Assembly: GCA_013375455.1 (NCBI GenBank)
Contig: JABXJT010000043.1
Span: 1 to 39,996, forward strand
DNA from: Candidatus Helarchaeota archaeon
Lineage (GTDB): Archaea; Asgardarchaeota; Lokiarchaeia; Helarchaeales; HEL-GB-A
Direction: 5' to 3'
DNA length: 39,996 nucleotides
Part shown: one piece after another, positions 16,896-24,232 of the stretch
How positions within the stretch are numbered: position 1 is the stretch's first letter
Layout of the letters: each line of letters opens with the position of its first letter
The notes under the pieces: model-generated
What the model was told of the DNA's origin: nothing
What the model saw: the letters and a program-made list of their open reading frames with translations, nothing else
Databases searched by the model: none
Position numbers and translations under genes: made by a program

Positions 16896-17278
16896 GAATT
16901 AATCACCGATGCCATCTATCGTTTTTTAAGGTAATATTCTTACAAACAAAAAAAAATAATAAAATGGTAACTTATAAGAATTTTGTCGAAACTCTTTCTT
17001 TAATACTGAAGGAAATCCACATAACATGTGAAAAACTTTCAATTTTTTTGAAAATCCTTTAAATATTTACCCCCACAACAGCGAATTACGTCTTTCCTCC
17101 CCTTTTATTGACCTGAAAAAATCGTTAATTATAAATGGTTAGGAGAATATGAAATTAGTAACAAATTCGGACTAAACTTTTAAGTAGTCACTACATAATC
17201 TTTTATTACAAAGCTCAATGGTCTTTAAAACCGAAAGGTTGCGTTGAGAAGATTTATAAGAGAAAGAATAAGAATCGG
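16896..17278. promoter_or_regulatory. Divergent intergenic region, JAMM/E2 genes
   Basis: This stretch separates the minus-strand ubiquitin-type operon from the E2 gene. A TATA-like GATTTATAAG around 17250-17259 fits the E2 gene, with a start site expected near 17280 and thus a very short leader. A second A/T-rich element, CTTTTAAGTAG near 17175, and A-rich sequence near 16950 may serve the two directions. I see no RNA gene or repeat in it. Confidence 0.4.
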
Positions 17279-17290
17279 GTGAGATACCCT

Positions 17291-17800
17291 ATGCGTGAAG
17301 AAGTAGATTATTCAGAAGCAGTTCAATCTTATTTAAATGATGATTTAGTCGACATCCAACCTTGGGTCGACCGCTTAGATCATCTTCGAGTTACAGTTAC
17401 GGGACAGAAAAATACTCCTTATGATAATGGTAAATTTGTTTTTGAAATAAAGATGCCCTCAAATTATCCCTATAGTCCCCCTTACTGCTTTTGTCAAACA
17501 TTAATTTGGCATCCGAATATAGATCCCTCCGTTCCCGCTGGAAAAACCAATATCTGCCTCGATCTCATCAATCCCGACCTGGTAGGGAAAGTCGATGCTC
17601 AAACGGGTGCCTCTGGCTGGACTCCGAGCAAGACCCTCACTAACGTCATCGAAGCTTTGAAGGGAATGATTCACATGCAACCCCCTTTCTGGAATCCTTC
17701 TGATCCCTTGAATAATAAAGCCGGTGAAATGGCCTTAAAAAATCCGAAAGCTTTTAATAAAAAAGCAAAAGAGTGGACTCAAAAATACGCTCTTCGGTAG
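17291..17800 (+). CDS. Ubiquitin-conjugating enzyme E2
   Basis: 169 residues from ATG 17291, chosen because GGTGAGAT lies just upstream; a GTG at 17279 would add four residues. The UBC fold is canonical: TPYDNGKFVFEIKMP, YPYSPPYC, IWHPNI with the HPN triad (74-76), catalytic cysteine C89 in NICLDL, WTPSKTL and a PLNNKAG helix. E2 enzymes take the activated modifier from E1 on this cysteine and pass it to substrates with an E3. All residues needed for activity are present. An extra loop (PDLVGKVDAQTGASG) precedes the WTP motif. It is divergent from the JAMM-E1-vWA operon, probably one system. Confidence 0.93.
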   Translation: MREEVDYSEAVQSYLNDDLVDIQPWVDRLDHLRVTVTGQKNTPYDNGKFVFEIKMPSNYPYSPPYCFCQTLIWHPNIDPSVPAGKTNICLDLINPDLVGKVDAQTGASGWTPSKTLTNVIEALKGMIHMQPPFWNPSDPLNNKAGEMALKNPKAFNKKAKEWTQKYALR

Positions 17801-17818
17801 CCAGCAAGCTTATTTTCT

Positions 17819-17992
17819 TTATTCATCAGCAGGTTTATAATACTCCTGCACTTCTGAAATCCGTACCACTTGTGTGGGATGTCCTCTATGTTCTCTGTCA
17901 AATTTCTGTTCCTTTTGCATTAATTCATAGGTATTACCTATTGATATATATATGCGACATTTATGGCACGCCTTGACCATTCTTTCAGCCAC
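17819..17992 (-). CDS. Small CxxC protein downstream of E2
   Basis: 57 residues from GTG 17992, with GAGG about eight bases upstream; an ATG at 17980 is possible. The product begins MAERMVKACHKCRIYISIG and ends HRGHPTQVVRISEVQEYYKP. A single CxxC pair plus two histidines in the HRGH block could bind one zinc. It is compact and likely alpha/beta. Its stop lies 19 bases from the convergent E2 gene stop. Similar small archaeal proteins are annotated only as hypothetical; no function is proposed, but its place beside the E2 is notable. Confidence 0.6.
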   Translation of the reverse strand: MAERMVKACHKCRIYISIGNTYELMQKEQKFDREHRGHPTQVVRISEVQEYYKPADE

Positions 17993-18126
17993 TTCTCATT
18001 CCTCACCGATCTTTATTTGCGATTATAATTATTTTCATTTCACTTAAGTATTTTTTTGTCATAAAATTGGTTAAATTCTTTTGTTAAGTGTGTTTTAAAT
18101 GGGGAATAAAATCAAATTTAAAAAAT

Positions 18127-19101
18127 TTAAAGGATAAAATCGGTTCCTACCACTCCTAGGGTCGCATTTTCTGGCATTTTTGCTAGTAATTTAGAGTTAA
18201 ATTTAAATCCTGTACAATGCATGCCGCAAATAATCTCTGGGCTTATTTCGTTAAAGTAATTCACGACTCTATCTAATTGTTTTTCTGGAGCATAGTTTAA
18301 ATGAAATCCTCCAATTACAGCATAGATCTTTTTAACCCCAGAAATTTTTTGCCCATGTTTAATGGTATTAATTATCCCCGTATGCCCGCAACCCGTCAGC
18401 ACTATGAGGCCTTTATCTTCCACATTAATGTAAATTGCAATTTCATCTCGAAATGTCTCCCTTTCAAAGGTAGTTTTATCAATTTTAAGAAACATGTTGC
18501 TAGTTAATTCATTCTCATCGAAGATCTCGATTTCACCTGAAGTCCATACTCCAGGGGCTAACTCCACTGGCTTGCTTGTCTCTATTAAGGTCTGTTGGTT
18601 TTCCGCTGTTAATTTGTCTAAAAATGCTTTTTTTATTCGTGGGAGTTCTCTAACTTTTCCCTTTTTTTTCAGAGCACGATAATTCTCTTTCAAAATCTCT
18701 AGATCTCCTGATTCACCTGGCAAATAACTAATTTTTTGTTTATAAATATCAGGAGATACAATGATTTCCTTTCCTGGCCCGAGCTGGGGGATTAATTTAA
18801 CTAAACTTCCAAAATGGTCGAAATGTCCATGCGATAAAACGGCTTTTTGAAAAATTTCTGGATTTATGTTAAATATTTCGAGGTTTTTTAATATTGCAAA
18901 CCCCATTCCACCAAAATCATATAAAATCTTCATTCCATTTGTTTCGATACCCATTGCCAAGCCATGCTCTGCAATGGCTGCTACAACTCTCTTTGTGGGT
19001 TGAATAACTTTTCCCTTGAATATAGGATCTGTTTGTAAGGTCAGATCTGTCGTATTATTACTTAAAACCTCAATTTTTACATTCATTGAAAGCCACTTCA
19101 T
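18127..19101 (-). CDS. Metallo-beta-lactamase-fold hydrolase, dihydropterin-RFAP-synthase-like group
   Basis: The 324-residue protein has the zinc-site motif SHGHFDH and later TGCGHTG, GGFHL and GMHCTG, matching the MBL subgroup annotated as 7,8-dihydropterin-6-yl-methyl-aminobenzene ribofuranosyl-phosphate synthase of methanopterin synthesis. The fold is an alpha-beta/beta-alpha metal hydrolase. The subgroup also includes many proteins of unproven activity in organisms without methanopterin, so the exact reaction is uncertain. The ATG at 19101 is given; the ATG at 19086 is an alternative with a better local context. It is cytoplasmic. Confidence 0.75.
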   Translation of the reverse strand: MKWLSMNVKIEVLSNNTTDLTLQTDPIFKGKVIQPTKRVVAAIAEHGLAMGIETNGMKILYDFGGMGFAILKNLEIFNINPEIFQKAVLSHGHFDHFGSLVKLIPQLGPGKEIIVSPDIYKQKISYLPGESGDLEILKENYRALKKKGKVRELPRIKKAFLDKLTAENQQTLIETSKPVELAPGVWTSGEIEIFDENELTSNMFLKIDKTTFERETFRDEIAIYINVEDKGLIVLTGCGHTGIINTIKHGQKISGVKKIYAVIGGFHLNYAPEKQLDRVVNYFNEISPEIICGMHCTGFKFNSKLLAKMPENATLGVVGTDFIL

Positions 19102-19202
19102 TTAGGGAGTGGATGGATTAAGAATCCAGCATCTCTCAGTTTTGCTACTTATAATACTTTCAGGTATCTCTCATATTTATATAGAACCAATTAAATATTA
19201 AT

Positions 19203-19313
19203 AATACTACCGTAGGGACTACGGGAAGTCACGCCTCTGGAGATCGTGTAAGACCTGCATTAGCGGGCAGTGGTCAAGGAAGGAGGAATCCATCTGCCTT
19301 TAGGCAGTGGTAG
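19203..19313 (+). pseudogene. tnpB: Remnant of a TnpB (IS200/IS605) gene, 3' end
   Basis: A 36-codon frame ends at TAG 19311-19313. It reads TTVGTTGSHASGDRVRP followed by a Gly/Ser/Arg-rich tail and FRQW. This is the typical C-terminal tail of archaeal TnpB, where VGTTGxHAxGDxVRP follows the last zinc-finger/RuvC block. No RuvC residues or zinc cysteines remain upstream; the sequence becomes A/T-rich non-coding just before 19203. The rest of the gene is lost, so this is a scar of an IS605-type element. Confidence 0.75.
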
Positions 19314-19322
19314 TTCAAATTG
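19270..19322 (+). mobile_element. IS200/IS605 right end with omega-RNA-like hairpin
   Basis: Directly overlapping the TnpB remnant, CTGCC-TTTA-GGCAG (19294-19307) forms a perfect five-pair hairpin followed by TGGTAGTTCAAAT. This arrangement, hairpin at the gene's stop then a TAGTTCA-like end, is characteristic of IS605 right ends, which also encode the 3' part of the omega guide RNA. The left end and any transposase are absent. The RNA may or may not still be expressed. Confidence 0.6.
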
Positions 19323-19460
19323 GATACTCCATCACCAAAATTAACACTCAATTTAGCTCACCAATTCAGAGATGTTCATACGAAATACATTTAGTATCAA
19401 GTATAATTTAATAAATATCGTTACAAATTGTTAACACAATTAAAGAAAAAGAGTGATACA

Positions 19461-19592
19461 ATGTCTTTGGAAAAATGTCCGAAATGCGGAAAAGACTTAG
19501 ATACACCAACAAAAGATTCCATGAAAGCGTTAAAAGGTCCTGTTTATTGTCCACATTGCAAAGCAGAATTACCCGTCTTTAGAATGACGTAA
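19461..19592 (+). CDS. Small zinc-ribbon protein
   Basis: 43 residues from ATG 19461. Two CxxC pairs (CPKCGK near residues 6-9 and CPHCKA near 30-33) form a complete four-cysteine zinc ribbon. The ribosome-binding site is weak (GAGTGAT upstream). Asgard genomes carry many such ribbons as possible protein or RNA adaptors. The next gene is convergent with its stop 28 bases away. Confidence 0.6.
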   Translation: MSLEKCPKCGKDLDTPTKDSMKALKGPVYCPHCKAELPVFRMT

Positions 19593-19619
19593 TAACTACG
19601 GGTTTCTCTTACCTTCTTT

Positions 19620-20651
19620 TTATTTTTCATCCTGGAAATAATCTTTTATATCTCGCAAATATTTTAACCCAGGTACATAGCCGCATATCAACTGATTTTT
19701 TCGTGCAATACGGCGTATGGCTTTGACTCCTTCATAATCTTTTCGATGGGAGAAGACAATGATGTTCTCTCCGATATGAGGCCTTAACCGGTCAATAATC
19801 CGTTGAATCCGTGATTCATCGGTCATTCCCCCAGTTTTAAAGGTAAGATTTATGAAAAATTTAAATAATGGTTTAAGAAAACGGCGAAATGCCCATATTA
19901 AATCTCCCCAATTAGCAATAAATTGCCAATAAAAGTTTCTAGGGTCGGTATCAACGGGAAGTAATTCGGTTAGCACCTGATCGACAGATTTCAGGCAGTT
20001 TATGAGAGTTGAGTCGGGATCAACACAGGAATCATTTACAATTAGTAAATTCTTTGCACTAATGGATTTCACTTCAGATTGAATGCGTTTCACTAATATA
20101 GGAATTCCTTGAATAAAATGATCTGGATCTCGGGAATGGTCGTAACACGTGATGCGATAATCTAATCGATCAAGGTAAATGCCATCCACTTCATACTCTG
20201 TTAATAGCGCGTGCGCTTGATTTACGAAATAATCGGACCATCCAGATGCTGGACACATTAATTTTGTATGAAAGTCAAAATCAGAGTAATACGGCAAAAA
20301 AATTGATGAGAAAGCTGAATATGGTTTTCCCCAACGATTCTTGGCTCCCCACATTCTGCCATTTTCCTTATACACTTTACCATGAGTTGCTAATTCTGTA
20401 ATATCAAGATATGGTATAAATCGAATTCCATGATCTTTTGTTATTCTAATCATGTTCCGAAAGGTATTTTCATTCCAGAAATTGGTATATTCTCCCCAAA
20501 TAAAATCTGAATAATAATCCTCTAAAATTAAGGTTTTAACCCCAATTTTTTGTGCAAATTTTATGTCTAGTTCAAAATTTTTGAGGCCCTTTTCATCGAA
20601 GTTCTTTGCTGTTGAATACACGTGATACAAAGCGAACCAAGCATTTTCCAT
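19620..20651 (-). CDS. Putative TIM-barrel glycoside-hydrolase-like protein
   Basis: About 343 residues from ATG 20651; in-frame ATG 20666 and TTG 20669 are alternatives. The strand pattern ENAWFALYHVY, KTLILEDYYSDF, IRFIPYLDIT, EVDGIYLDRLDYR and NLLIVND suits a TIM barrel of the alpha-amylase/DUF-type glycosidase superclan, with the DGIYLDRLDY aspartates as candidate catalytic residues. No signal peptide is seen, so it is probably cytoplasmic. Substrate cannot be inferred. The upstream gene on the opposite strand starts about 115 bases away. Confidence 0.6.
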   Translation of the reverse strand: MENAWFALYHVYSTAKNFDEKGLKNFELDIKFAQKIGVKTLILEDYYSDFIWGEYTNFWNENTFRNMIRITKDHGIRFIPYLDITELATHGKVYKENGRMWGAKNRWGKPYSAFSSIFLPYYSDFDFHTKLMCPASGWSDYFVNQAHALLTEYEVDGIYLDRLDYRITCYDHSRDPDHFIQGIPILVKRIQSEVKSISAKNLLIVNDSCVDPDSTLINCLKSVDQVLTELLPVDTDPRNFYWQFIANWGDLIWAFRRFLKPLFKFFINLTFKTGGMTDESRIQRIIDRLRPHIGENIIVFSHRKDYEGVKAIRRIARKNQLICGYVPGLKYLRDIKDYFQDEK

Positions 20652-20767
20652 AATGATTCTTCCCATCAAAATCCGTGAATTGTTGTATTTTTACATAAAG
20701 ATAAAAATAGTGTAATTTAATAATATTATAATTTAGTGACCAAGATTTTAATTTAGGGGATTATATT

Positions 20768-21961
20768 ATGGCTGATATTCCACCCGAAGACCGCGATGCT
20801 CTCCTTGCTACGGAAGCACAAGAGATAATGAATGAGTATCAAACTGAAATCGTTGATGGATCAATCAGCAGGATGCGCATCTATCTCTCCATAACCATCG
20901 ATAAACATTACGTGCTTGGACTCGACTTTAGCAATTATCCCTCAACGCCTCCTTTGATCACGCTCCAAGATGCTGTAACAAAAGTGGTTGGTGAGTCTTC
21001 AAGCCTAGATGCTGTTAAAAATTGGGATCCCCAGAACCCTCCACACATTAACGCCATCATCCGTGAGATCGAAGGCAAATTATATGAAGCCAACAAATAT
21101 TGGGAACAAGAACGCATCATAAGTGGTGAATTTGATACGTCACAGGTTGAAGGCACCTCTAACAAGTTCCGAATTAAGATAATGACTTATGGACTGAGAG
21201 AATTCCCTTTCACGATTATTTTACAGGATCCTCCCAATCCACCTGATTTTGAATTTCCTCCAGAAGTCCAGCAAATGGTAGGGTCGCTCGATGATATCCC
21301 AATTTTTAAAGAATGGGACTCCTCCAGCAATCCAATTATTGAGCTTTTACGGGAAATCAATTGGAAAATTGATAAACACAGTCGGCTAGGGTTTGAAATT
21401 GAGTTGCTCGAGAGTGCATTGAAGAATGTTTCCTATGATCCTGAAACTCGAAAAATTACCGCGGAAGTTAAAGGCACTTTGAAAACAAGTGACATTGTTT
21501 TCCAATTTTCAGTTGAAATCCCAGAAGATTATCCGGCTTCGCGACCTAACATCGCCCTTCTATCAAAAGTGGATGATGATAGTTTAGCCAAACAAATGCA
21601 GGAAGCCGTTGGAAATATGATAGAATTATGGTCCCCATTTAACTTTTTAATTGACCTCTTCAATTCTATATCTAAGACAATCTTTAAGGCATCCGTGATG
21701 GTTTGCATCGTATGCCATGGTCTAGAATGTCCCACTTGCGGACTTCCCATATCAGCATTAGAAGATGATGTTGAAAGCTGTAATGCGCTATGCCCACACT
21801 GCCAAAAGCCCTACCATGCTCATTGCTGGCAAAGAAATATCGAATCCATTGGTAAATGCGCCTACTGTCTCCGCCCGCCACCTCCACGAGCTGGACCGAG
21901 TCCGACCCCTCCCCCTTCAAGCGATTCTTCGGACGAAGGAGAACCAGAGGTTAGGTCCTAA
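20768..21961 (+). CDS. Three RWD/UEV-like domains fused to a RING-like zinc finger (candidate E3)
   Basis: A 397-residue protein with three consecutive E2-like folds at about 15-105, 125-205 and 215-305. Each has the UBC/RWD pattern of strands then a Pro-rich loop (NYPSTPPLI, PPNPPDFEFP, DYPASRPNI) and a closing helix (PHINAIIREIEGKL, PIIELLREINWKI, FNFLIDLFNSI). None has the HPN motif or active cysteine. Residues 313-367 form a finger with C313, C316, C321, C324, C338, C342, C345, H350, C353, C364 and C367. The tail is Pro/Ser-rich. RWD-RING proteins such as RNF14 are E3 ligases that contact E2. ATG has AGGGGATTA upstream. An E3-like role with the E2 encoded 3 kb away is inferred. Confidence 0.8.
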   Translation: MADIPPEDRDALLATEAQEIMNEYQTEIVDGSISRMRIYLSITIDKHYVLGLDFSNYPSTPPLITLQDAVTKVVGESSSLDAVKNWDPQNPPHINAIIREIEGKLYEANKYWEQERIISGEFDTSQVEGTSNKFRIKIMTYGLREFPFTIILQDPPNPPDFEFPPEVQQMVGSLDDIPIFKEWDSSSNPIIELLREINWKIDKHSRLGFEIELLESALKNVSYDPETRKITAEVKGTLKTSDIVFQFSVEIPEDYPASRPNIALLSKVDDDSLAKQMQEAVGNMIELWSPFNFLIDLFNSISKTIFKASVMVCIVCHGLECPTCGLPISALEDDVESCNALCPHCQKPYHAHCWQRNIESIGKCAYCLRPPPPRAGPSPTPPPSSDSSDEGEPEVRS

Positions 21962-22026
21962 TTTTTTGGACGGACATTCGAATTGATGAGAATAATCTTC
22001 AGTTTTACCCAATTTCTCCCTTTTTT

Positions 22027-22452
22027 TCAACGCATTGGGTCCCAGACTTTCCCGGATGAAGATGGATCATGAGGTTTATCATATCTTTCCAATAAAATCT
22101 CGGTGTATCTACGAATAAATGAGGAAGATAAGTCTAATTCATCATCATTAACTGTTTCTTCTTGATATTGATAATAAACTGCATTACCAGGTCCGATAGA
22201 AAGAATAATTTCGTTAAAAAAATATTTATAACACATCCTTGCCCAAGCGTCAAGTGCCAGGCCCTCGTCATAGGGGTCTCCAACGTAAGCCTCGCTATAC
22301 ATGTAACCGATACCCTCGCTTTCATGAAATTCGAAATTGAGCCAGTTGTATCGTTTAAAATCTTCATCTTCTTTGATTCGTTTAATTATCCCTTCAAGTG
22401 AGTCTCTAAATTTTGGACTTTTATATAACCACATAGAAACTACATACGTCAT
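22027..22452 (-). CDS. Hypothetical protein, tandem paralogue B
   Basis: 141 residues. It is clearly homologous to the next gene upstream: both have WLYK(S/N)P(K/R)F(R/K)D, a GYxYxxxxxG block, a middle helix AxxxWxxxxxKYFxxEIIL and a C-terminal helix ending RYDKP. The protein is acidic and alpha/beta in prediction with no catalytic motif. The upstream copy's stop is only one or two bases from this start, so they are translated from one mRNA. Function unknown. Confidence 0.7.
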   Translation of the reverse strand: MTYVVSMWLYKSPKFRDSLEGIIKRIKEDEDFKRYNWLNFEFHESEGIGYMYSEAYVGDPYDEGLALDAWARMCYKYFFNEIILSIGPGNAVYYQYQEETVNDDELDLSSSFIRRYTEILLERYDKPHDPSSSGKVWDPMR

Positions 22453-22453
22453 G

Positions 22454-22888
22454 TCATTCCCCCTCCTGAACTTTTATTTCAAAAGGTTTATCATATCGTT
22501 TTAGGGATATTTCACTGAATTTACGAACGAAATTGATTTCATTTTTTTTATAAGATTCTGGTCTTTCTGTTTCATATCCATGATGGAAATAAAGGACTGA
22601 TTTTTCTTCAAAATCACCTTCAGACCGGTCAATAAGGATAATTTCCTCTTTGAAATATTTTTCAGCTATCTTGCCCCAAAATTCAACTCTCTCTTGTGCA
22701 ACGTGATCATCATTTCCAAAATTATATTTGGCGTAAACATATCCGACATTATTTTTCTCTCGAATGATGAACTCAAAATCCTCGTATTTTTCTTCTTTTT
22801 CGATTATCTTTTTTATTTCTTCAAATTGATCTTTAAATCTTGGATTTTTATACAACCAAAAATAAACATTAGACCCCAAAATTATCAC
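22454..22888 (-). CDS. Hypothetical protein, tandem paralogue A
   Basis: 144 residues, paralogous to the gene just downstream (shared FWLYKNPRFKDQ-like start, EKYFKEEIILIDR and FSEISLKRYDKPF). It starts MIILGSNVYFWLYKNPRF; the true start may be a few codons inward. No motif of known function. The A/T-rich leader at 22890-23000 holds probable promoter sequence for both directions. Confidence 0.7.
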   Translation of the reverse strand: MIILGSNVYFWLYKNPRFKDQFEEIKKIIEKEEKYEDFEFIIREKNNVGYVYAKYNFGNDDHVAQERVEFWGKIAEKYFKEEIILIDRSEGDFEEKSVLYFHHGYETERPESYKKNEINFVRKFSEISLKRYDKPFEIKVQEGE

Positions 22889-23037
22889 CCCTTAATTCTA
22901 AATTTTTACCATTTATTATTGTTTATCAAAAAATAAAGCCGATAAAAGTTTATAGAATTACGTCTATAACCAGCTGTTTATCATAAAAAAGTTTTTTTGA
23001 AAGAAAAAAGTTTCATTTTTTTAAGAAAGTGAAGTAA

Positions 23038-24204
23038 ATGCCATTACATGATTTCGGTGAGATTCCTGACGACTCGCGAACAAAATATTTCATCCCCCTC
23101 TCTCGGCACGTCTACAAGGTGTTCCGGCATTTTGGCACGGATTACACGGAGACTGTCTTCCCCAAATTCAAGGGAATCCAGTACGATGTGACTAAAGCTC
23201 GCTGGGACAATATGATATTCACTGGTAAAAAAATCTTTGAAGGTGAGATTCCTCCCGAAGATGCTGAGCGAACAATGCTCTATACTGTCCCTCATGTAAT
23301 CACCTGTAGAGCTGACCTGCAAGTGGGGAGTAATAAATTACTGTACGGAGATTCATGTGACGTTTGCTTCGCAATACTTGATGATTATCCTCCTTATGAG
23401 TTGTTATTTGTCTTTAATGGCCACATGGAGAGCGGCGTGCCCCTCGATTGGTGGCTTGTAATGCAAGATGACGAGCTCTTGGATCGCCGGCATATGAAGC
23501 GCGGATATAAAATGCGGGAAATTCCTGGGCGCACGAAAAACCTGACGCAAGGTGCGAAGCTCCTCATTGATATATTACAAGATATTCGAAATGAACGTAC
23601 GCCGCAATTTACTACTTCGCTTTTATGGGTGAGTATGTGCTGGAGTAGTGCTATGTTTAACATTTTTAGCGAAATAACCAATTATGAAACGCTCTCGAGC
23701 ATTTATCGTGGCTTAGCCTCAAAAATTCTTTATAAATTGCCTGATCACTACTTTATTTATTATCCCATTCCCCCCATGTTTGGCTCATTAGCTTACACGG
23801 ACTTGGATAAGTTTGATTTAGTCATCGCCGGACTGACAAGCAGCCATTATCTTGTCCTAAACACCATCGAACAGGGGGCAATTGATTGGGTCAAAGATGA
23901 ATTCCCCGAGCTATTTAAGCTCGTTTACTTGGAACAATTTCAAGAAGGCCTTCCAACACCTCAGATTTCCATACAAACGGAAATCCCCACCAGAAAAGAA
24001 AAATTCGTTGATAATAATGGAAACTTAGTGCGAAAAGAACCCGCCGGAACACGACTCACCCTCGAAAATCTCGGAATTCCAGAAGAAGAGGCTTTCAAAG
24101 GATATTTAACAGATATAACTCACGAAACACCCATTGATTTTAAACCAAGCCGTGATAATCTCGTGAGTAAAGGTAGAGGAATTCATACAGAGTTTTTAAA
24201 ATGA
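23038..24204 (+). CDS. Hypothetical conserved-looking protein, 388 residues
   Basis: A mixed alpha/beta soluble protein of 388 residues with ATG at 23038; an A/G-rich stretch (AAGAAAGTGAAG) lies upstream. It carries Pro-rich aromatic segments (DYPPYELLFVFNGHMESG, FIYYPIPPMFGS) and a disordered C-terminal 60 residues. I recognise no domain. No zinc, GTPase or E2 motif is present. It lies between the tandem paralogues and the exported toroid protein, on its own strand. Confidence 0.6.
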   Translation: MPLHDFGEIPDDSRTKYFIPLSRHVYKVFRHFGTDYTETVFPKFKGIQYDVTKARWDNMIFTGKKIFEGEIPPEDAERTMLYTVPHVITCRADLQVGSNKLLYGDSCDVCFAILDDYPPYELLFVFNGHMESGVPLDWWLVMQDDELLDRRHMKRGYKMREIPGRTKNLTQGAKLLIDILQDIRNERTPQFTTSLLWVSMCWSSAMFNIFSEITNYETLSSIYRGLASKILYKLPDHYFIYYPIPPMFGSLAYTDLDKFDLVIAGLTSSHYLVLNTIEQGAIDWVKDEFPELFKLVYLEQFQEGLPTPQISIQTEIPTRKEKFVDNNGNLVRKEPAGTRLTLENLGIPEEEAFKGYLTDITHETPIDFKPSRDNLVSKGRGIHTEFLK

Positions 24205-24232
24205 AATGCGTAAAATAACTGAAATCTTACTT

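Noticed and set aside
19311..19330. Possible tRNA T-loop (TAGTTCAAATTGG)
   Set aside because: No acceptor or anticodon stem could be paired around it; the context is an IS605 right end.
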